This document shows positions 8,236 to 17,487 of a DNA stretch of 39,945 nt, piece by piece; the first letter of the stretch is position 1; the number at the start of each line of letters is the position of its first letter. The translations under genes and the position numbers were made by a program. The stretch lies in assembly GCA_000435495.1 (NCBI GenBank), contig FR884038.1, positions 1-39,945 of the forward strand. The letters are read 5' to 3'. Under the pieces are notes generated by a model. It was not told the origin of the DNA. It worked only from the letters and a program-made list of their open reading frames with translations, and did no database searches. This DNA is from Firmicutes bacterium CAG:552 (GTDB taxonomy: Bacteria; Bacillota; Clostridia; Christensenellales; Pumilibacteraceae).

Positions 8236-11200
8236 ATGTCCGAAAGAACCATAAGAAAGGTAAAGTACGGCAACAGCGAAAGACTTTCGTTTGCTCAGGT
8301 GCAGGAAGTTATCGAGATGCCGCAGCTTATCGAAGTCCAGAAGGCGTCTTACAATGAATTTTTAGAGCATGGTATAGACGAAGTTCTCAAAGATTTTTCG
8401 CCGATTACAGACTTCTCGGGTAGGATTGCACTTCATTTCCTCGATCATCATCTCGACGGAAAATCCAAGTACACCGAAAAAGAATGTAAAGACAGAGACG
8501 CAACTTTTGCCACTGCGCTTAAAGTCCGTGTAAGATTGGAGATTTACGGCGAAAACGGCGAAGTGGAAAACGCCATCGAACAAGACGTGTTTATGGGCGA
8601 TTTCCCGCTCATGACGCCTAACGGTTCGTTTATTATTAACGGTGCGGAACGTGTAGTCGTAAGTCAGCTCGTTCGTTCTCCCGGTGTAGTATTCGATCTT
8701 CAAAAGGATCCCAAGACCGGTAAGGCGTACTATATGGCAACAAATATTCCTTCTCGAGGCGCTTGGCTCGAATTCGAAGAAGATTCGCAAGGGCTTTTGT
8801 GGGTACATGTAGACCGTACGCGTAAAGTTCCCGCATCGGTACTTCTTCGTGCTTTGTCCGCTACTCAGCCAGAAGAAAACAAATTCGGTACGGACGAAGA
8901 CATAACAAAGCTTTTCCACGACAGCGAGCTTATCCGCAATACGTGTGAAAAAGATCCTACCAAGACGGAAGAGGAAGCTCTCATAGAACTTAACCGCAAA
9001 CTCCGTCCCGGCGAAGTTCCCAACGTAGACAGTATACGAGGCTACTTCGAAGGACTTATGTTCGATCGTCGCAAGTACGATCTCAGCAGAGTCGGTAGAT
9101 ATAAATTCAACAAAAAACTTGCTTTGAGAGCAAGAATAGCCGGACAGGTCGCAAACGGTGACGTTATCGACGACGACGGTGTTTTGTACGTTAAAAAAGG
9201 CGAGGTGATCGACGAAGAAACCGCCTATCGTATTCAAAACGCAGGTATAAACGAAGTCGACATCGTGGTTTCCTCCGAACCGTATCATCATGTAATCACC
9301 GGCAATAACATGGTAGAGCTTAACGGTTATGTGTCGTGCAATCCCAAAGATCTCGGCATTAACGAAATGGTACATTATCCCACGCTTAAGAAGCTTATCG
9401 ACGAAGCGGAAGGTTCCGAAGAAGTTTTGATGGGACTTATCGCAAAGAACGTTGATAACCTTATCGTTAAGCATATTCTCATAGACGACGTAATAGCTAC
9501 CGTAAATTACCTTATCGGTCTCAGATACGAGATAGGTTCGGTAGACAATATAGACCACCTTGCCAATCGTCGAGTTCGTTCGGTAGGCGAGTTGCTTCAA
9601 AATCAGTTCCGTATCGGTATCGCAAGACTGGAGAGAGTTATCAGGGAGAGAATGCAAATTCAGTCGGATGCAGAACTTACTCCGCAAAACCTTATCAATA
9701 TCCGTCCCGTGTCAAGTGCGATTAAAGAGTTCTTCGGTTCCAGCCAGTTGTCTCAGTTTATGGACGAGACAAATCCCATAGCGGAGCTTACGCACAAACG
9801 TAAGTTGTCTGCGCTCGGCCCCGGCGGACTTAACAGAGAACGTGCTTCTTTCGAAGTTCGAGACGTTCACTATACGCATTATTCTCGTCTTTGCCCCATA
9901 GAAACTCCCGAAGGACAGAACATAGGACTTATATCATCGCTTTCGTCTTACGCTCGCATCAACGAGTACGGCTTTATCGAAGCTCCGTATCGTATGGTGG
10001 ACAAAAAGAACAAGAGAGTCGTTCCCGGACCCGAAGGCGTAAGATACCTTGCTGCAGACGAAGAAGACAGATACAGAGTGGCGCAAGCTACGGAGCCGCT
10101 TGACGAAAACGGCTGGTTCGTTAACGAACGTGTGCTTATGCGCTACAGAGAAGACATAGCGGAAATTTCTCGTGACGAAATAGATTATATAGACGTTTCT
10201 CCCCGACAGATGATATCCGTCGCTACTGCGCTTATACCTTTCCTTGAAAACGACGATACCAACCGTGCGCTCATGGGATCCAACATGCAGCGACAGGCAG
10301 TTCCCTTGCTTAAGCCCGAATCGCCCATTGTCGGAACGGGTATGGAGCATCGTATAGCGTACGACTCAGGCGTAATGGTAATCGCTCGCAAGGGCGGCAA
10401 AGTCGTATACGTAGACGCAGACGAAATCAAGATCGAGGAAGAAGACGGAACGATAGCTTCGTATACCATGAAGAAATTCCAGTCGTCCAACCAAGGTACT
10501 TGCATTAACCAACGTCCCATAGTAAGTAAAAATCAGGTTATAAAAGCTGGCGAAGTTTTGGCGGACGGACATTCGACCAACGGCGGCGAGCTTGCCCTCG
10601 GCAGAAACATTTTAGTAGGTTTCATGTCGTGGGAAGGTTATAACTACGAGGACGCTATACTTATCAGCGAAAAGATCGTTAAAGACGACGTGTTTACTTC
10701 CATTCACATCGAAGAGCACGAAACCGAAGCTAGAGACACTAAGCTCGGCGAAGAGGAAATAACCAGAGATATTCCCAACGTCGGTGACGATGCGCTCAAA
10801 AACCTCGACGAAGACGGTATTATACGTATCGGCGCCGAGGTCGATTCCGGCGATATATTGGTAGGTAAGGTTACGCCTAAGGGCGAGACCGAACTTACTC
10901 CCGAGGAGAGATTGCTTCGAGCCATATTCGGCGAAAAGGCGAGGGAAGTCAGAGATACTTCGCTCAGAGTTCCTCACGGCGAAGGCGGTATAGTAGTAGA
11001 CGTAAAAGTATTTACGAGAGCCAATAGAGACGAAATGAGCCCCGGCGTAAACAAGCTCGTCAGAGTTTACATTGCTCAAAAACGTAAGATATCCGTCGGT
11101 GACAAAATGGCGGGCAGACACGGTAACAAGGGCGTAATTTCTCGTATTTTACCGCAAGAAGATATGCCGTTTATGGCAGACGGTACTCCCCTTCAGATAG

Positions 11201-12066
11201 TGCTTAACCCCCTCGGCGTACCCTCCCGAATGAACATAGGTCAGGTACTCGAAGTGCATCTCGGACTTGTTGCCAAAGCGCTCGGATGGAAGGTGGCAAC
11301 GCCGACCTTTGACGGTGCGCTCGAAAGCGATATACACGATTTGTTGGAGCAGAACGGTTTTATAACCGACGGTAAAGTGGACGGCAAAATTCAGATGTAC
11401 GACGGCAGAACCGGCGAGCCTTTCGAAAATCGCTCCACGGTAGGCTATATGTACATGATAAAACTTATTCACCTTGTAGACGATAAGATTCACGCTCGTT
11501 CTACCGGACCGTACTCTCTCGTAACGCAGCAGCCTTTAGGCGGCAAGGCGCAATTCGGCGGACAACGTTTCGGAGAAATGGAAGTTTGGGCATTGTATGC
11601 ATACGGCGCAGCCAACATTTTGCAAGAAATAATGACTGTAAAATCCGACGACGTGGTAGGCAGAGTAAAGACTTACGAGTCTATAGTAAAAGGTCTTAAT
11701 CTCAACGAACCCGGCATTCCCGAATCGTTTAAGGTACTTATCAAGGAGTTGCAGTCTCTTGCTCTCGACGTCAAAGTTCTTACCGAAAATCACGAAGAGA
11801 TTGCTATTCGCGAGCTCATGGAAGATAACGAGGAACTCGACGAGCATATGCCCAAGTACGAAAGAGGCAGCGTAACCTTTGACGACGAAATTTCCATCGG
11901 CAAAGAAGACGCATTCGACGGCGATCTCGGTTCCGAGCACGAACCCGTAGACATACTTGCAGACGACGATACGTTCGATTTCGACGTGGACGATCCGTTT
12001 GCCGATTCCGACGTGGATGAGAATGAAGACATATTCGGTCTCGATATTCACGACGATAACGACTAA
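8236..12066 (+). CDS. rpoB: DNA-directed RNA polymerase subunit beta
   Basis: This is the beta subunit of RNA polymerase (1276 residues). It contains the rifampicin-binding region from SSQLSQFMD to SALGPGG and IETPEGQNIGLI, the active-site KMAGRHGNKGVIS motif, and the conserved PFGGKAQFGG-type region (here PLGGKAQFGGQRFGEMEVWAL) near the C-terminus. ATG 8236 follows AAAAGGAG by 7 nt. Two features are unusual. Lys523 occupies the position of E. coli Arg529, a rifampicin-contact residue. After the conserved end there is an acidic, Asp-rich tail of roughly 70 residues ending in DIHDDND. rpoC follows 18 nt downstream. No ribosomal protein genes flank the pair. Confidence 0.98.
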   Translation: MSERTIRKVKYGNSERLSFAQVQEVIEMPQLIEVQKASYNEFLEHGIDEVLKDFSPITDFSGRIALHFLDHHLDGKSKYTEKECKDRDATFATALKVRVRLEIYGENGEVENAIEQDVFMGDFPLMTPNGSFIINGAERVVVSQLVRSPGVVFDLQKDPKTGKAYYMATNIPSRGAWLEFEEDSQGLLWVHVDRTRKVPASVLLRALSATQPEENKFGTDEDITKLFHDSELIRNTCEKDPTKTEEEALIELNRKLRPGEVPNVDSIRGYFEGLMFDRRKYDLSRVGRYKFNKKLALRARIAGQVANGDVIDDDGVLYVKKGEVIDEETAYRIQNAGINEVDIVVSSEPYHHVITGNNMVELNGYVSCNPKDLGINEMVHYPTLKKLIDEAEGSEEVLMGLIAKNVDNLIVKHILIDDVIATVNYLIGLRYEIGSVDNIDHLANRRVRSVGELLQNQFRIGIARLERVIRERMQIQSDAELTPQNLINIRPVSSAIKEFFGSSQLSQFMDETNPIAELTHKRKLSALGPGGLNRERASFEVRDVHYTHYSRLCPIETPEGQNIGLISSLSSYARINEYGFIEAPYRMVDKKNKRVVPGPEGVRYLAADEEDRYRVAQATEPLDENGWFVNERVLMRYREDIAEISRDEIDYIDVSPRQMISVATALIPFLENDDTNRALMGSNMQRQAVPLLKPESPIVGTGMEHRIAYDSGVMVIARKGGKVVYVDADEIKIEEEDGTIASYTMKKFQSSNQGTCINQRPIVSKNQVIKAGEVLADGHSTNGGELALGRNILVGFMSWEGYNYEDAILISEKIVKDDVFTSIHIEEHETEARDTKLGEEEITRDIPNVGDDALKNLDEDGIIRIGAEVDSGDILVGKVTPKGETELTPEERLLRAIFGEKAREVRDTSLRVPHGEGGIVVDVKVFTRANRDEMSPGVNKLVRVYIAQKRKISVGDKMAGRHGNKGVISRILPQEDMPFMADGTPLQIVLNPLGVPSRMNIGQVLEVHLGLVAKALGWKVATPTFDGALESDIHDLLEQNGFITDGKVDGKIQMYDGRTGEPFENRSTVGYMYMIKLIHLVDDKIHARSTGPYSLVTQQPLGGKAQFGGQRFGEMEVWALYAYGAANILQEIMTVKSDDVVGRVKTYESIVKGLNLNEPGIPESFKVLIKELQSLALDVKVLTENHEEIAIRELMEDNEELDEHMPKYERGSVTFDDEISIGKEDAFDGDLGSEHEPVDILADDDTFDFDVDDPFADSDVDENEDIFGLDIHDDND

Positions 12067-12084
12067 GGGTAGGAGGAAGTAATA

Positions 12085-15000
12085 ATGTTTGAATTAAACA
12101 ATTTTGACTCGATGCAAATCGCAATTGCCGGACCTAACAAAATCAGAGAATGGTCGCACGGCGAGGTTACCAAGTCCGAAACGATTAACTACCGTACCCA
12201 AAAACCCGAAAGAGACGGTTTGTTCTGCGAACGTATCTTTGGACCTACCAAGGATTGGGAGTGTTATTGCGGAAAATATAAGAGAGTGAGATATAAAGGA
12301 GTTATCTGCGACAAGTGCGGCGTAGAAGTTACCAGAGCAAAGGTGCGTAGAGAGCGTATGGGACACGTAGAGCTTGCCGCTCCCGTGACGCATATCTGGT
12401 ATTTTAGAGGCGTGCCGAGTCGTATAGGTTTGCTATTGGATATTCCCCCCAAAGCGCTTGAGCAAGTCGTATACTTCGCTTCGTTCATAGTGCTCGATCC
12501 CGGCGAGACCGAATTGCAGTATAAGCAAGTCCTTTCGGATGCGCAAGTGCTTTCTTTCCAGGAACAGTACGGACCTAAGGCGTTCAGAGTCGGTATGGGT
12601 GCCGAAGCAGTAAAAGAAATGCTTTCGAGAGTGGACCTTAAAAAGGAGTACGACGAAGTTAAGGCTATTGTAGAAAACTCCACAGGTCAGAAGAAAGTAA
12701 AAGCCATTAAGCGTTTGGATATCCTTGACGCATTCCTTAAAAACGGCACGGATCCCACGTGGATGGTACTTGACGTTCTTCCCGTACTTCCGCCCGAACT
12801 CAGACCCATGGTTCAGCTTGACGGCGGCAGATACGCAACCAGCGACTTAAACGATTTGTATCGCAGAGTCATCAATCGTAACAACAGATTGAAAAAGCTT
12901 TTGGAGATACAGGCGCCCGATATTATAATCCGTAACGAAAAACGTATGCTTCAGGAAGCCGTTGACTCGCTTATCGATAACGGCAGACGAGGCAAGGCGG
13001 TTTCAGGAGCAGGTAACAGAGAACTTAAATCTCTCAGCGGACTACTCAGAGGTAAACAGGGTAGATTCCGTCAAAACCTTCTCGGAAAACGTGTAGACTA
13101 CTCCGGACGTTCGGTTATAGTAGTAGGTCCCGAATTAAAGATGTATCAGTGCGGTCTTCCCAAGGAAATGGCGCTCGAACTCTTTAAGCCGTTTGTAATG
13201 CACCAACTCGTAGCTCAGGGCAAAACGCACAACATCAAGACTGCAAAACGTATAGTTGAGAGAGCGGGCAAAGAGGTTTGGGGCGTTCTCGAAGGAGTTA
13301 TCAAGGAGCATCCCGTGCTTTTAAACCGTGCGCCCACACTTCACCGTCTCGGCATACAGGCGTTTGAACCCGTACTTGTCGAAGGCAGAGCTATAAAGCT
13401 TCATCCGCTTGCGTGCGGCGCATTTAACGCCGACTTCGACGGCGACCAGATGGCAGTGCACGTACCTCTTTCTATAGAAGCGAGAGCAGAGGCAAGGTTC
13501 TTGATGCTCGCCACAAACAACATTCTAAAGCTCAGTGACGGCAGACCGGTATGTTCGCCCACGCAGGATATGGTACTCGGATGTTTCTATCTTACCATTT
13601 CCAAGCAGGGAGCTAAGGGCGAAGGCAAAATCTTCTGTGACAAAGACGAAGCCAAGATGGCATACGCTAACAAAGAAATCGAACTTCAGAGTAAAATCTG
13701 GGTTAGAGTAACCAGAGAAATTGACGGTAAGCCCGTTTCTAAACGTGTTCAAACCACCGTCGGCAGAATTATATTTAACGAAATTATTCCGCAGGATCTC
13801 GGTCTTAAATTGTACGAAGCCGAAGACGGCTCTATAAAGCATGGCGACGCATCCAATCCCTTTACTTTGGAAATCGACGTATGCGTGGATAAGTCGAAAT
13901 TGCAAGAGATAGTAGATACTACCTTTAAGCTTAAGGGCGCAACCGAAACCGTTAAAGTTTTGGACAGCATAAAATCGCTCGGTTATAAATATTCTACCAT
14001 CGGCGCAATAACCACGTCCGTATTCGATATGAACATACCCAAAGAAAAGAAGGGTATTTTGGACGAGGCGGAAAAGAGAGTTATAAACATCGAAAAACTT
14101 TACGATAGAGGTCTTATGACCGAAGACGAAAAGTACAAGCTCGTTGTCAACGAGTGGACGGTAGCAAACGACGAAGTAACGAAAGCGCTCAAAAAGACGC
14201 TCGACAAGTTTAACCCGATCAACATGATGGCAGTATCCGGTGCACGTGGTAGCATGAAACAGATTGCTCAGCTTTCCGGTATGCGTGGTCTTATGACTAA
14301 CCCGCAAGGTAAAACTTTGGAAATTCCCGTTCGTTCGTCTTTCCGAGAAGGTCTTTCGGTTTTGGAATATTTCATTTCTTCTCACGGCGGACGAAAAGGT
14401 CTTGCGGATACCGCACTTAAGACTGCGGACTCGGGATACCTTACTCGTCGATTGGTAGACGTATCTCAGGACGTTATAGTAAGAGAAGACGATTGTTGCG
14501 AAGGATTTGCTCCCAAGGGCGTATACACTACAGCAATCATGGAAGGAAATCAGGTTATAGAGTCGCTTGCCGATCGTCTCAACGGCAGATATGCCGCTCA
14601 AGACGTAATTAATCCGACTACAGGCGCCGTAATGGTAAAATGTAACGAGTTTATTACCGAGGATATGGCAAAGGCTATTCAGAACGCAGGTATCGAGGGC
14701 GTTACTATACGTACCGTTCTTACCTGTAAGAGCAAACACGGCGTTTGCGTAAAATGCTACGGCAAAGACATGTCAGGTTCTACGCCGGTACGTATCGGCG
14801 AGGCAGTTGGTATCATCGCAGCTCAGTCTATAGGCGAGCCGGGTACTCAGCTTACCATGCGAACGTTCCACACCGGCGGTGTCGCAGCTGCCGAAGATAT
14901 AACCAGAGGTCTTCCGAGAGTCGAAGAATTGTTCGAAGCTCGTAAGCCCAAGGGCGTAGCTATAGTCGTAGAACACGGCGGCACAGTTTCCATTATCGAA

Positions 15001-15687
15001 AAAGACGGAAAGCGTGACATCATCGTTAAGTGCGAAAACGAAAAAGAAGAATCTTATTCCATACCTTACACCGCAAAACTCAAGCCCATTATCAGTGAGG
15101 GTTGTACGGTTATGGCAGGCGACGCACTTACCGAAGGTCCTATCAATCCGCACGATATTCTTCGTACCAAAGGACGTAAGTACGTTCAGGACTATATTCT
15201 TAGAGAAGTTCAATCGGTATATCGAAGCCAAGGCGTTCAGATAAACGACAAGCACATCGAAGTTATTGTCAGACAGATGCTTAAAAAGGTCAGAGTCGAA
15301 GATAGCGGTGATACCGAATTCCTCCCCGGCGCAATGGTTGACCTCTCGTCATTCGACGAGGTGAACACTCACGCTATGGAAAATTACGGCAGGCCCGCAG
15401 TCGCAAAACACACCTTGCTCGGTATCACAAAAGCGGCACTTGCTACCGAATCTTTCCTTTCGGCAGCATCCTTCCAGGAAACGGCAAGAGTGCTTACCGA
15501 AGCGGCTATCAAAAACAAAGTCGATCCGCTTATCGGTCTTAAGGAAAACGTCATTATCGGTAAGCAGATACCTGCAGGTACCGGCATGAAGCGTTACAAG
15601 CGTATTTATCCCGAAGACGTAAGAGTGAAGGACGATCAAACGTTTGATTCCGAAGTTGCGGACGGCGAAGAAGATGCAAACGCCTAA
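12085..15687 (+). CDS. rpoC: DNA-directed RNA polymerase subunit beta'
   Basis: The beta' subunit (1200 residues) carries the catalytic centre. The N-terminal zinc site has C60, C62, C75 and C78. The invariant NADFDGDQM motif places the Mg-binding aspartates at D450, D452 and D454. A second zinc cluster with CKSKHGVCVKC follows, then the AAQSIGEPGTQLTMRTFH bridge-helix/trigger-loop region. The length fits Bacillota enzymes, which lack the large E. coli insertions. ATG 12085 has GTAGGAGGA 6 nt upstream. It is co-transcribed with rpoB, and a small gene starts inside its last codons. Confidence 0.98.
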   Translation: MFELNNFDSMQIAIAGPNKIREWSHGEVTKSETINYRTQKPERDGLFCERIFGPTKDWECYCGKYKRVRYKGVICDKCGVEVTRAKVRRERMGHVELAAPVTHIWYFRGVPSRIGLLLDIPPKALEQVVYFASFIVLDPGETELQYKQVLSDAQVLSFQEQYGPKAFRVGMGAEAVKEMLSRVDLKKEYDEVKAIVENSTGQKKVKAIKRLDILDAFLKNGTDPTWMVLDVLPVLPPELRPMVQLDGGRYATSDLNDLYRRVINRNNRLKKLLEIQAPDIIIRNEKRMLQEAVDSLIDNGRRGKAVSGAGNRELKSLSGLLRGKQGRFRQNLLGKRVDYSGRSVIVVGPELKMYQCGLPKEMALELFKPFVMHQLVAQGKTHNIKTAKRIVERAGKEVWGVLEGVIKEHPVLLNRAPTLHRLGIQAFEPVLVEGRAIKLHPLACGAFNADFDGDQMAVHVPLSIEARAEARFLMLATNNILKLSDGRPVCSPTQDMVLGCFYLTISKQGAKGEGKIFCDKDEAKMAYANKEIELQSKIWVRVTREIDGKPVSKRVQTTVGRIIFNEIIPQDLGLKLYEAEDGSIKHGDASNPFTLEIDVCVDKSKLQEIVDTTFKLKGATETVKVLDSIKSLGYKYSTIGAITTSVFDMNIPKEKKGILDEAEKRVINIEKLYDRGLMTEDEKYKLVVNEWTVANDEVTKALKKTLDKFNPINMMAVSGARGSMKQIAQLSGMRGLMTNPQGKTLEIPVRSSFREGLSVLEYFISSHGGRKGLADTALKTADSGYLTRRLVDVSQDVIVREDDCCEGFAPKGVYTTAIMEGNQVIESLADRLNGRYAAQDVINPTTGAVMVKCNEFITEDMAKAIQNAGIEGVTIRTVLTCKSKHGVCVKCYGKDMSGSTPVRIGEAVGIIAAQSIGEPGTQLTMRTFHTGGVAAAEDITRGLPRVEELFEARKPKGVAIVVEHGGTVSIIEKDGKRDIIVKCENEKEESYSIPYTAKLKPIISEGCTVMAGDALTEGPINPHDILRTKGRKYVQDYILREVQSVYRSQGVQINDKHIEVIVRQMLKKVRVEDSGDTEFLPGAMVDLSSFDEVNTHAMENYGRPAVAKHTLLGITKAALATESFLSAASFQETARVLTEAAIKNKVDPLIGLKENVIIGKQIPAGTGMKRYKRIYPEDVRVKDDQTFDSEVADGEEDANA

Positions 15688-15829
15688 AGTAACGTCAAAG
15701 GATAAGGACGCTGTTAAGACACAGGAACAAATAAAAAAAGAGAAACAGCGCAAAGAGGCAGAAGCCTTCAAACGTAAGTATTTTGACTTTTACGACGATG
15801 TAAAAATATCGGTAAAAGAAGATTGGTAA
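15674..15829 (+). CDS. Small charged protein overlapping the rpoC end
   Basis: This predicted 51-residue protein starts at ATG 15674, overlapping the last 14 nt of rpoC in another frame, and ends 5 bp before the rpoBC terminator stem. The first 35 residues are almost all Lys, Glu, Gln and Asp, suggesting a helix or disordered segment. The end is aromatic and acidic (FKRKYFDFYDDVKISVKEDW). GAAGAAG just upstream is a weak ribosome site, so translation would depend on coupling to rpoC. The open frame also extends to 15644. I recognise no family. The position before the terminator and the well-formed C-terminus argue that it is real, but it could be fortuitous. Confidence 0.5.
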   Translation: MQTPKVTSKDKDAVKTQEQIKKEKQRKEAEAFKRKYFDFYDDVKISVKEDW

Positions 15830-15834
15830 ATTTA

Positions 15835-15864
15835 AAAATCCGTCGCAGAAAGCGACGGATTTTT
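15835..15864. terminator. Strong rpoBC terminator (bidirectional)
   Basis: A perfect 12-bp stem, AAAATCCGTCGC (15835-15846) against GCGACGGATTTT, with an AGAAA loop ends in a run of T. It closes the rpoBC operon. The A-run on the other arm would also let it act on transcripts coming from dapB. Confidence 0.9.
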
Positions 15865-15929
15865 AACGCTTAAATACAGTTTATTATAATGCATAAAAAC
15901 AGGCACGTTCGATTTATGTTTTTGGTGTC

Positions 15930-15957
15930 AAAAACTTAAATACGTATCGAAGTTTTT
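15930..15957 (-). terminator. AT-rich hairpin just after dapB
   Basis: AAAAACTT (15930-15937) pairs with AAGTTTTT (15950-15957) across 12 nt, directly after the dapB stop codon on the minus strand. The stem is weak, but the T-rich arm and position suit a terminator. Confidence 0.4.
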
Positions 15958-15961
15958 TTGT

Positions 15962-16624
15962 TTACCTTTCCGAATTGTAATTATAGTAATGCGTAGACGA
16001 ATTTACAAAGTCATCGAAGTTGTATAGAGACGGAGGCATGGTTATCAGCCATTTTGCCGCTTTTATTGCGCCTAAAGCGAATAGTTTGCGACTTAGCGCC
16101 GTATGAGTAACGGTGATTATTTCGTCATCTAATCCGAATGTTATCGTATGCTGTCCTATAACCGAACTCAGTCGCAGCGAATGAATTGCCTTTGCTCCCG
16201 AAGCTTCTTTTAACATAAGGGCAGTTCCCGATGGCGCATCTTTTTTTGAGCGGTGGTGCGTTTCTACAATTTCACAATCGGCTATTCCTTTTAAATCTTT
16301 GCACATCTGCATTATCAGATGTATGCCTATGCTCATATTGCCAGACATAAGCACGGCGTGGCGAGTTGCGCATTTGCGGATTTCTTCGATTTGCGATTGG
16401 TTGTGTCCGGTGGTTGCGATAACAACAGGGCAGCTCATTTTATCTGCAAGTTTAATTACTTTGGACGTCGCCGCCGGCGATGAAAAATCGATTATTACGT
16501 CGGCACCGCACTTGTCTGTATGGCGACTGTCGGCACCGCCTACAAGAGCAAAGTCGTCCGGCAAACATTCCGTAATCGTTTTGCCCATTTTGCCGGAAAT
16601 GCCGTAAATATAAGTTTTTATCAT
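15962..16624 (-). CDS. dapB: 4-hydroxy-tetrahydrodipicolinate reductase
   Basis: DapB reduces 4-hydroxy-tetrahydrodipicolinate to tetrahydrodipicolinate with NAD(P)H, the step after DapA in lysine and meso-diaminopimelate synthesis. The protein has an N-terminal Rossmann motif, YGISGKMG, then IIDFSSPAA, VVIATTGHN and the DapB signature VETHHRSKKDAPSGTA containing the catalytic His and Lys residues. At 220 residues it is shorter than most family members (about 240-270); it looks compact rather than truncated, because the ends align with the family pattern. Its ATG overlaps the dapA stop in an ATGA, implying translational coupling. It is the last gene of asd-dapA-dapB. Confidence 0.94.
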   Translation of the reverse strand: MIKTYIYGISGKMGKTITECLPDDFALVGGADSRHTDKCGADVIIDFSSPAATSKVIKLADKMSCPVVIATTGHNQSQIEEIRKCATRHAVLMSGNMSIGIHLIMQMCKDLKGIADCEIVETHHRSKKDAPSGTALMLKEASGAKAIHSLRLSSVIGQHTITFGLDDEIITVTHTALSRKLFALGAIKAAKWLITMPPSLYNFDDFVNSSTHYYNYNSER

Positions 16625-17484
16625 GTTATGTTCAGCTCCTTAAGTTGAATTTTAAGTTTCTCTATTGTTGCTGCAGTTGCTTCCGTCATTGGAAGTCTCG
16701 GTTTTCCGCAATCGATTCCTACGAGCTTAAGCGCTGCTCGCACGGGAATAGGGTTGACTTCGCTGAAAAGCGTTTCGATAAGAGGCAATAAGTCGAATTG
16801 AATTTTTGCTGCTTCGTTAGTTTTGCCTTGTCTGCATAAAGACGTTATTTGCGACATTTGCTTTGGGGCAACGTTAGCGGCTACCGAAATTACGCCGTTT
16901 CCGCCGTACATGCAGGTCTCGGCAGTGAGTGCGTCGTCGCCGCTGTATACGTTTAAACCGAGCGCAAGACATTTTTGTATTTGCGCAAGCGAGCCGCTTG
17001 CTTCTTTTATTCCGTCCGCTCCTTTTATTCGGCAAATACGGGCGGTTGTTGTCGGTAAGAGATTAAACCCCGTGCGAGCAGGGACGTTGTACACAATAAA
17101 GGGGAGTGATATTTTGTTTGCTATGTATTCGAAAAATTCGTAGGCGCCTTCCTGAGTGCATTTGTTGTAAAACGGAGTTGCGATTAGTGCGCCGTCTGCG
17201 CCGATTCGCATAGCCATGTCGCAATTTTTAATCACCGTATCAGGATTATTGCTACTTACGCCTACAATTAACGGCATATCAGTCTTTTTGCGTATGTAGG
17301 AAACAAAGTTTTCTTTTTGAATGTCGTCGAGCGTCGCCGCTTCGCCGGTGCTTCCCAAAGCCACTAATGCGTTCGCTCCGCCTTTCGTAACACGCTCGAC
17401 GAGTTTATCCGTCTCATCGTAATTTATCTCGCTGCCGATTGTGGGCGTAACTAACGCCACTGCCGTTCCGTAAAATAAACTCAT
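16621..17484 (-). CDS. dapA: 4-hydroxy-tetrahydrodipicolinate synthase
   Basis: DapA condenses pyruvate with aspartate semialdehyde. The 287-residue TIM barrel shows the GSTGE motif (residues 44-48), YNVPARTG with Tyr133-type catalytic tyrosine at Y132, and the Schiff-base lysine K160 in DGIKEASG. The substrate-binding GDD strand (SGDDAL) and GGNGVISV also fit. The length matches the family. It starts 3 nt after the asd stop codon, and its ribosome site (GGAGGAG) is embedded in the last asd codons, so the two genes are probably coupled. Its stop overlaps the dapB start by 4 nt. Confidence 0.96.
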   Translation of the reverse strand: MSLFYGTAVALVTPTIGSEINYDETDKLVERVTKGGANALVALGSTGEAATLDDIQKENFVSYIRKKTDMPLIVGVSSNNPDTVIKNCDMAMRIGADGALIATPFYNKCTQEGAYEFFEYIANKISLPFIVYNVPARTGFNLLPTTTARICRIKGADGIKEASGSLAQIQKCLALGLNVYSGDDALTAETCMYGGNGVISVAANVAPKQMSQITSLCRQGKTNEAAKIQFDLLPLIETLFSEVNPIPVRAALKLVGIDCGKPRLPMTEATAATIEKLKIQLKELNIT

Positions 17485-17487
17485 AAT

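Noticed and set aside
8362..9687. Long antisense open frame within rpoB
   Set aside because: It is a compositional shadow of rpoB on the other strand, with no family match or ribosome site. The same applies to the antisense frame in rpoC at 13525-14739.
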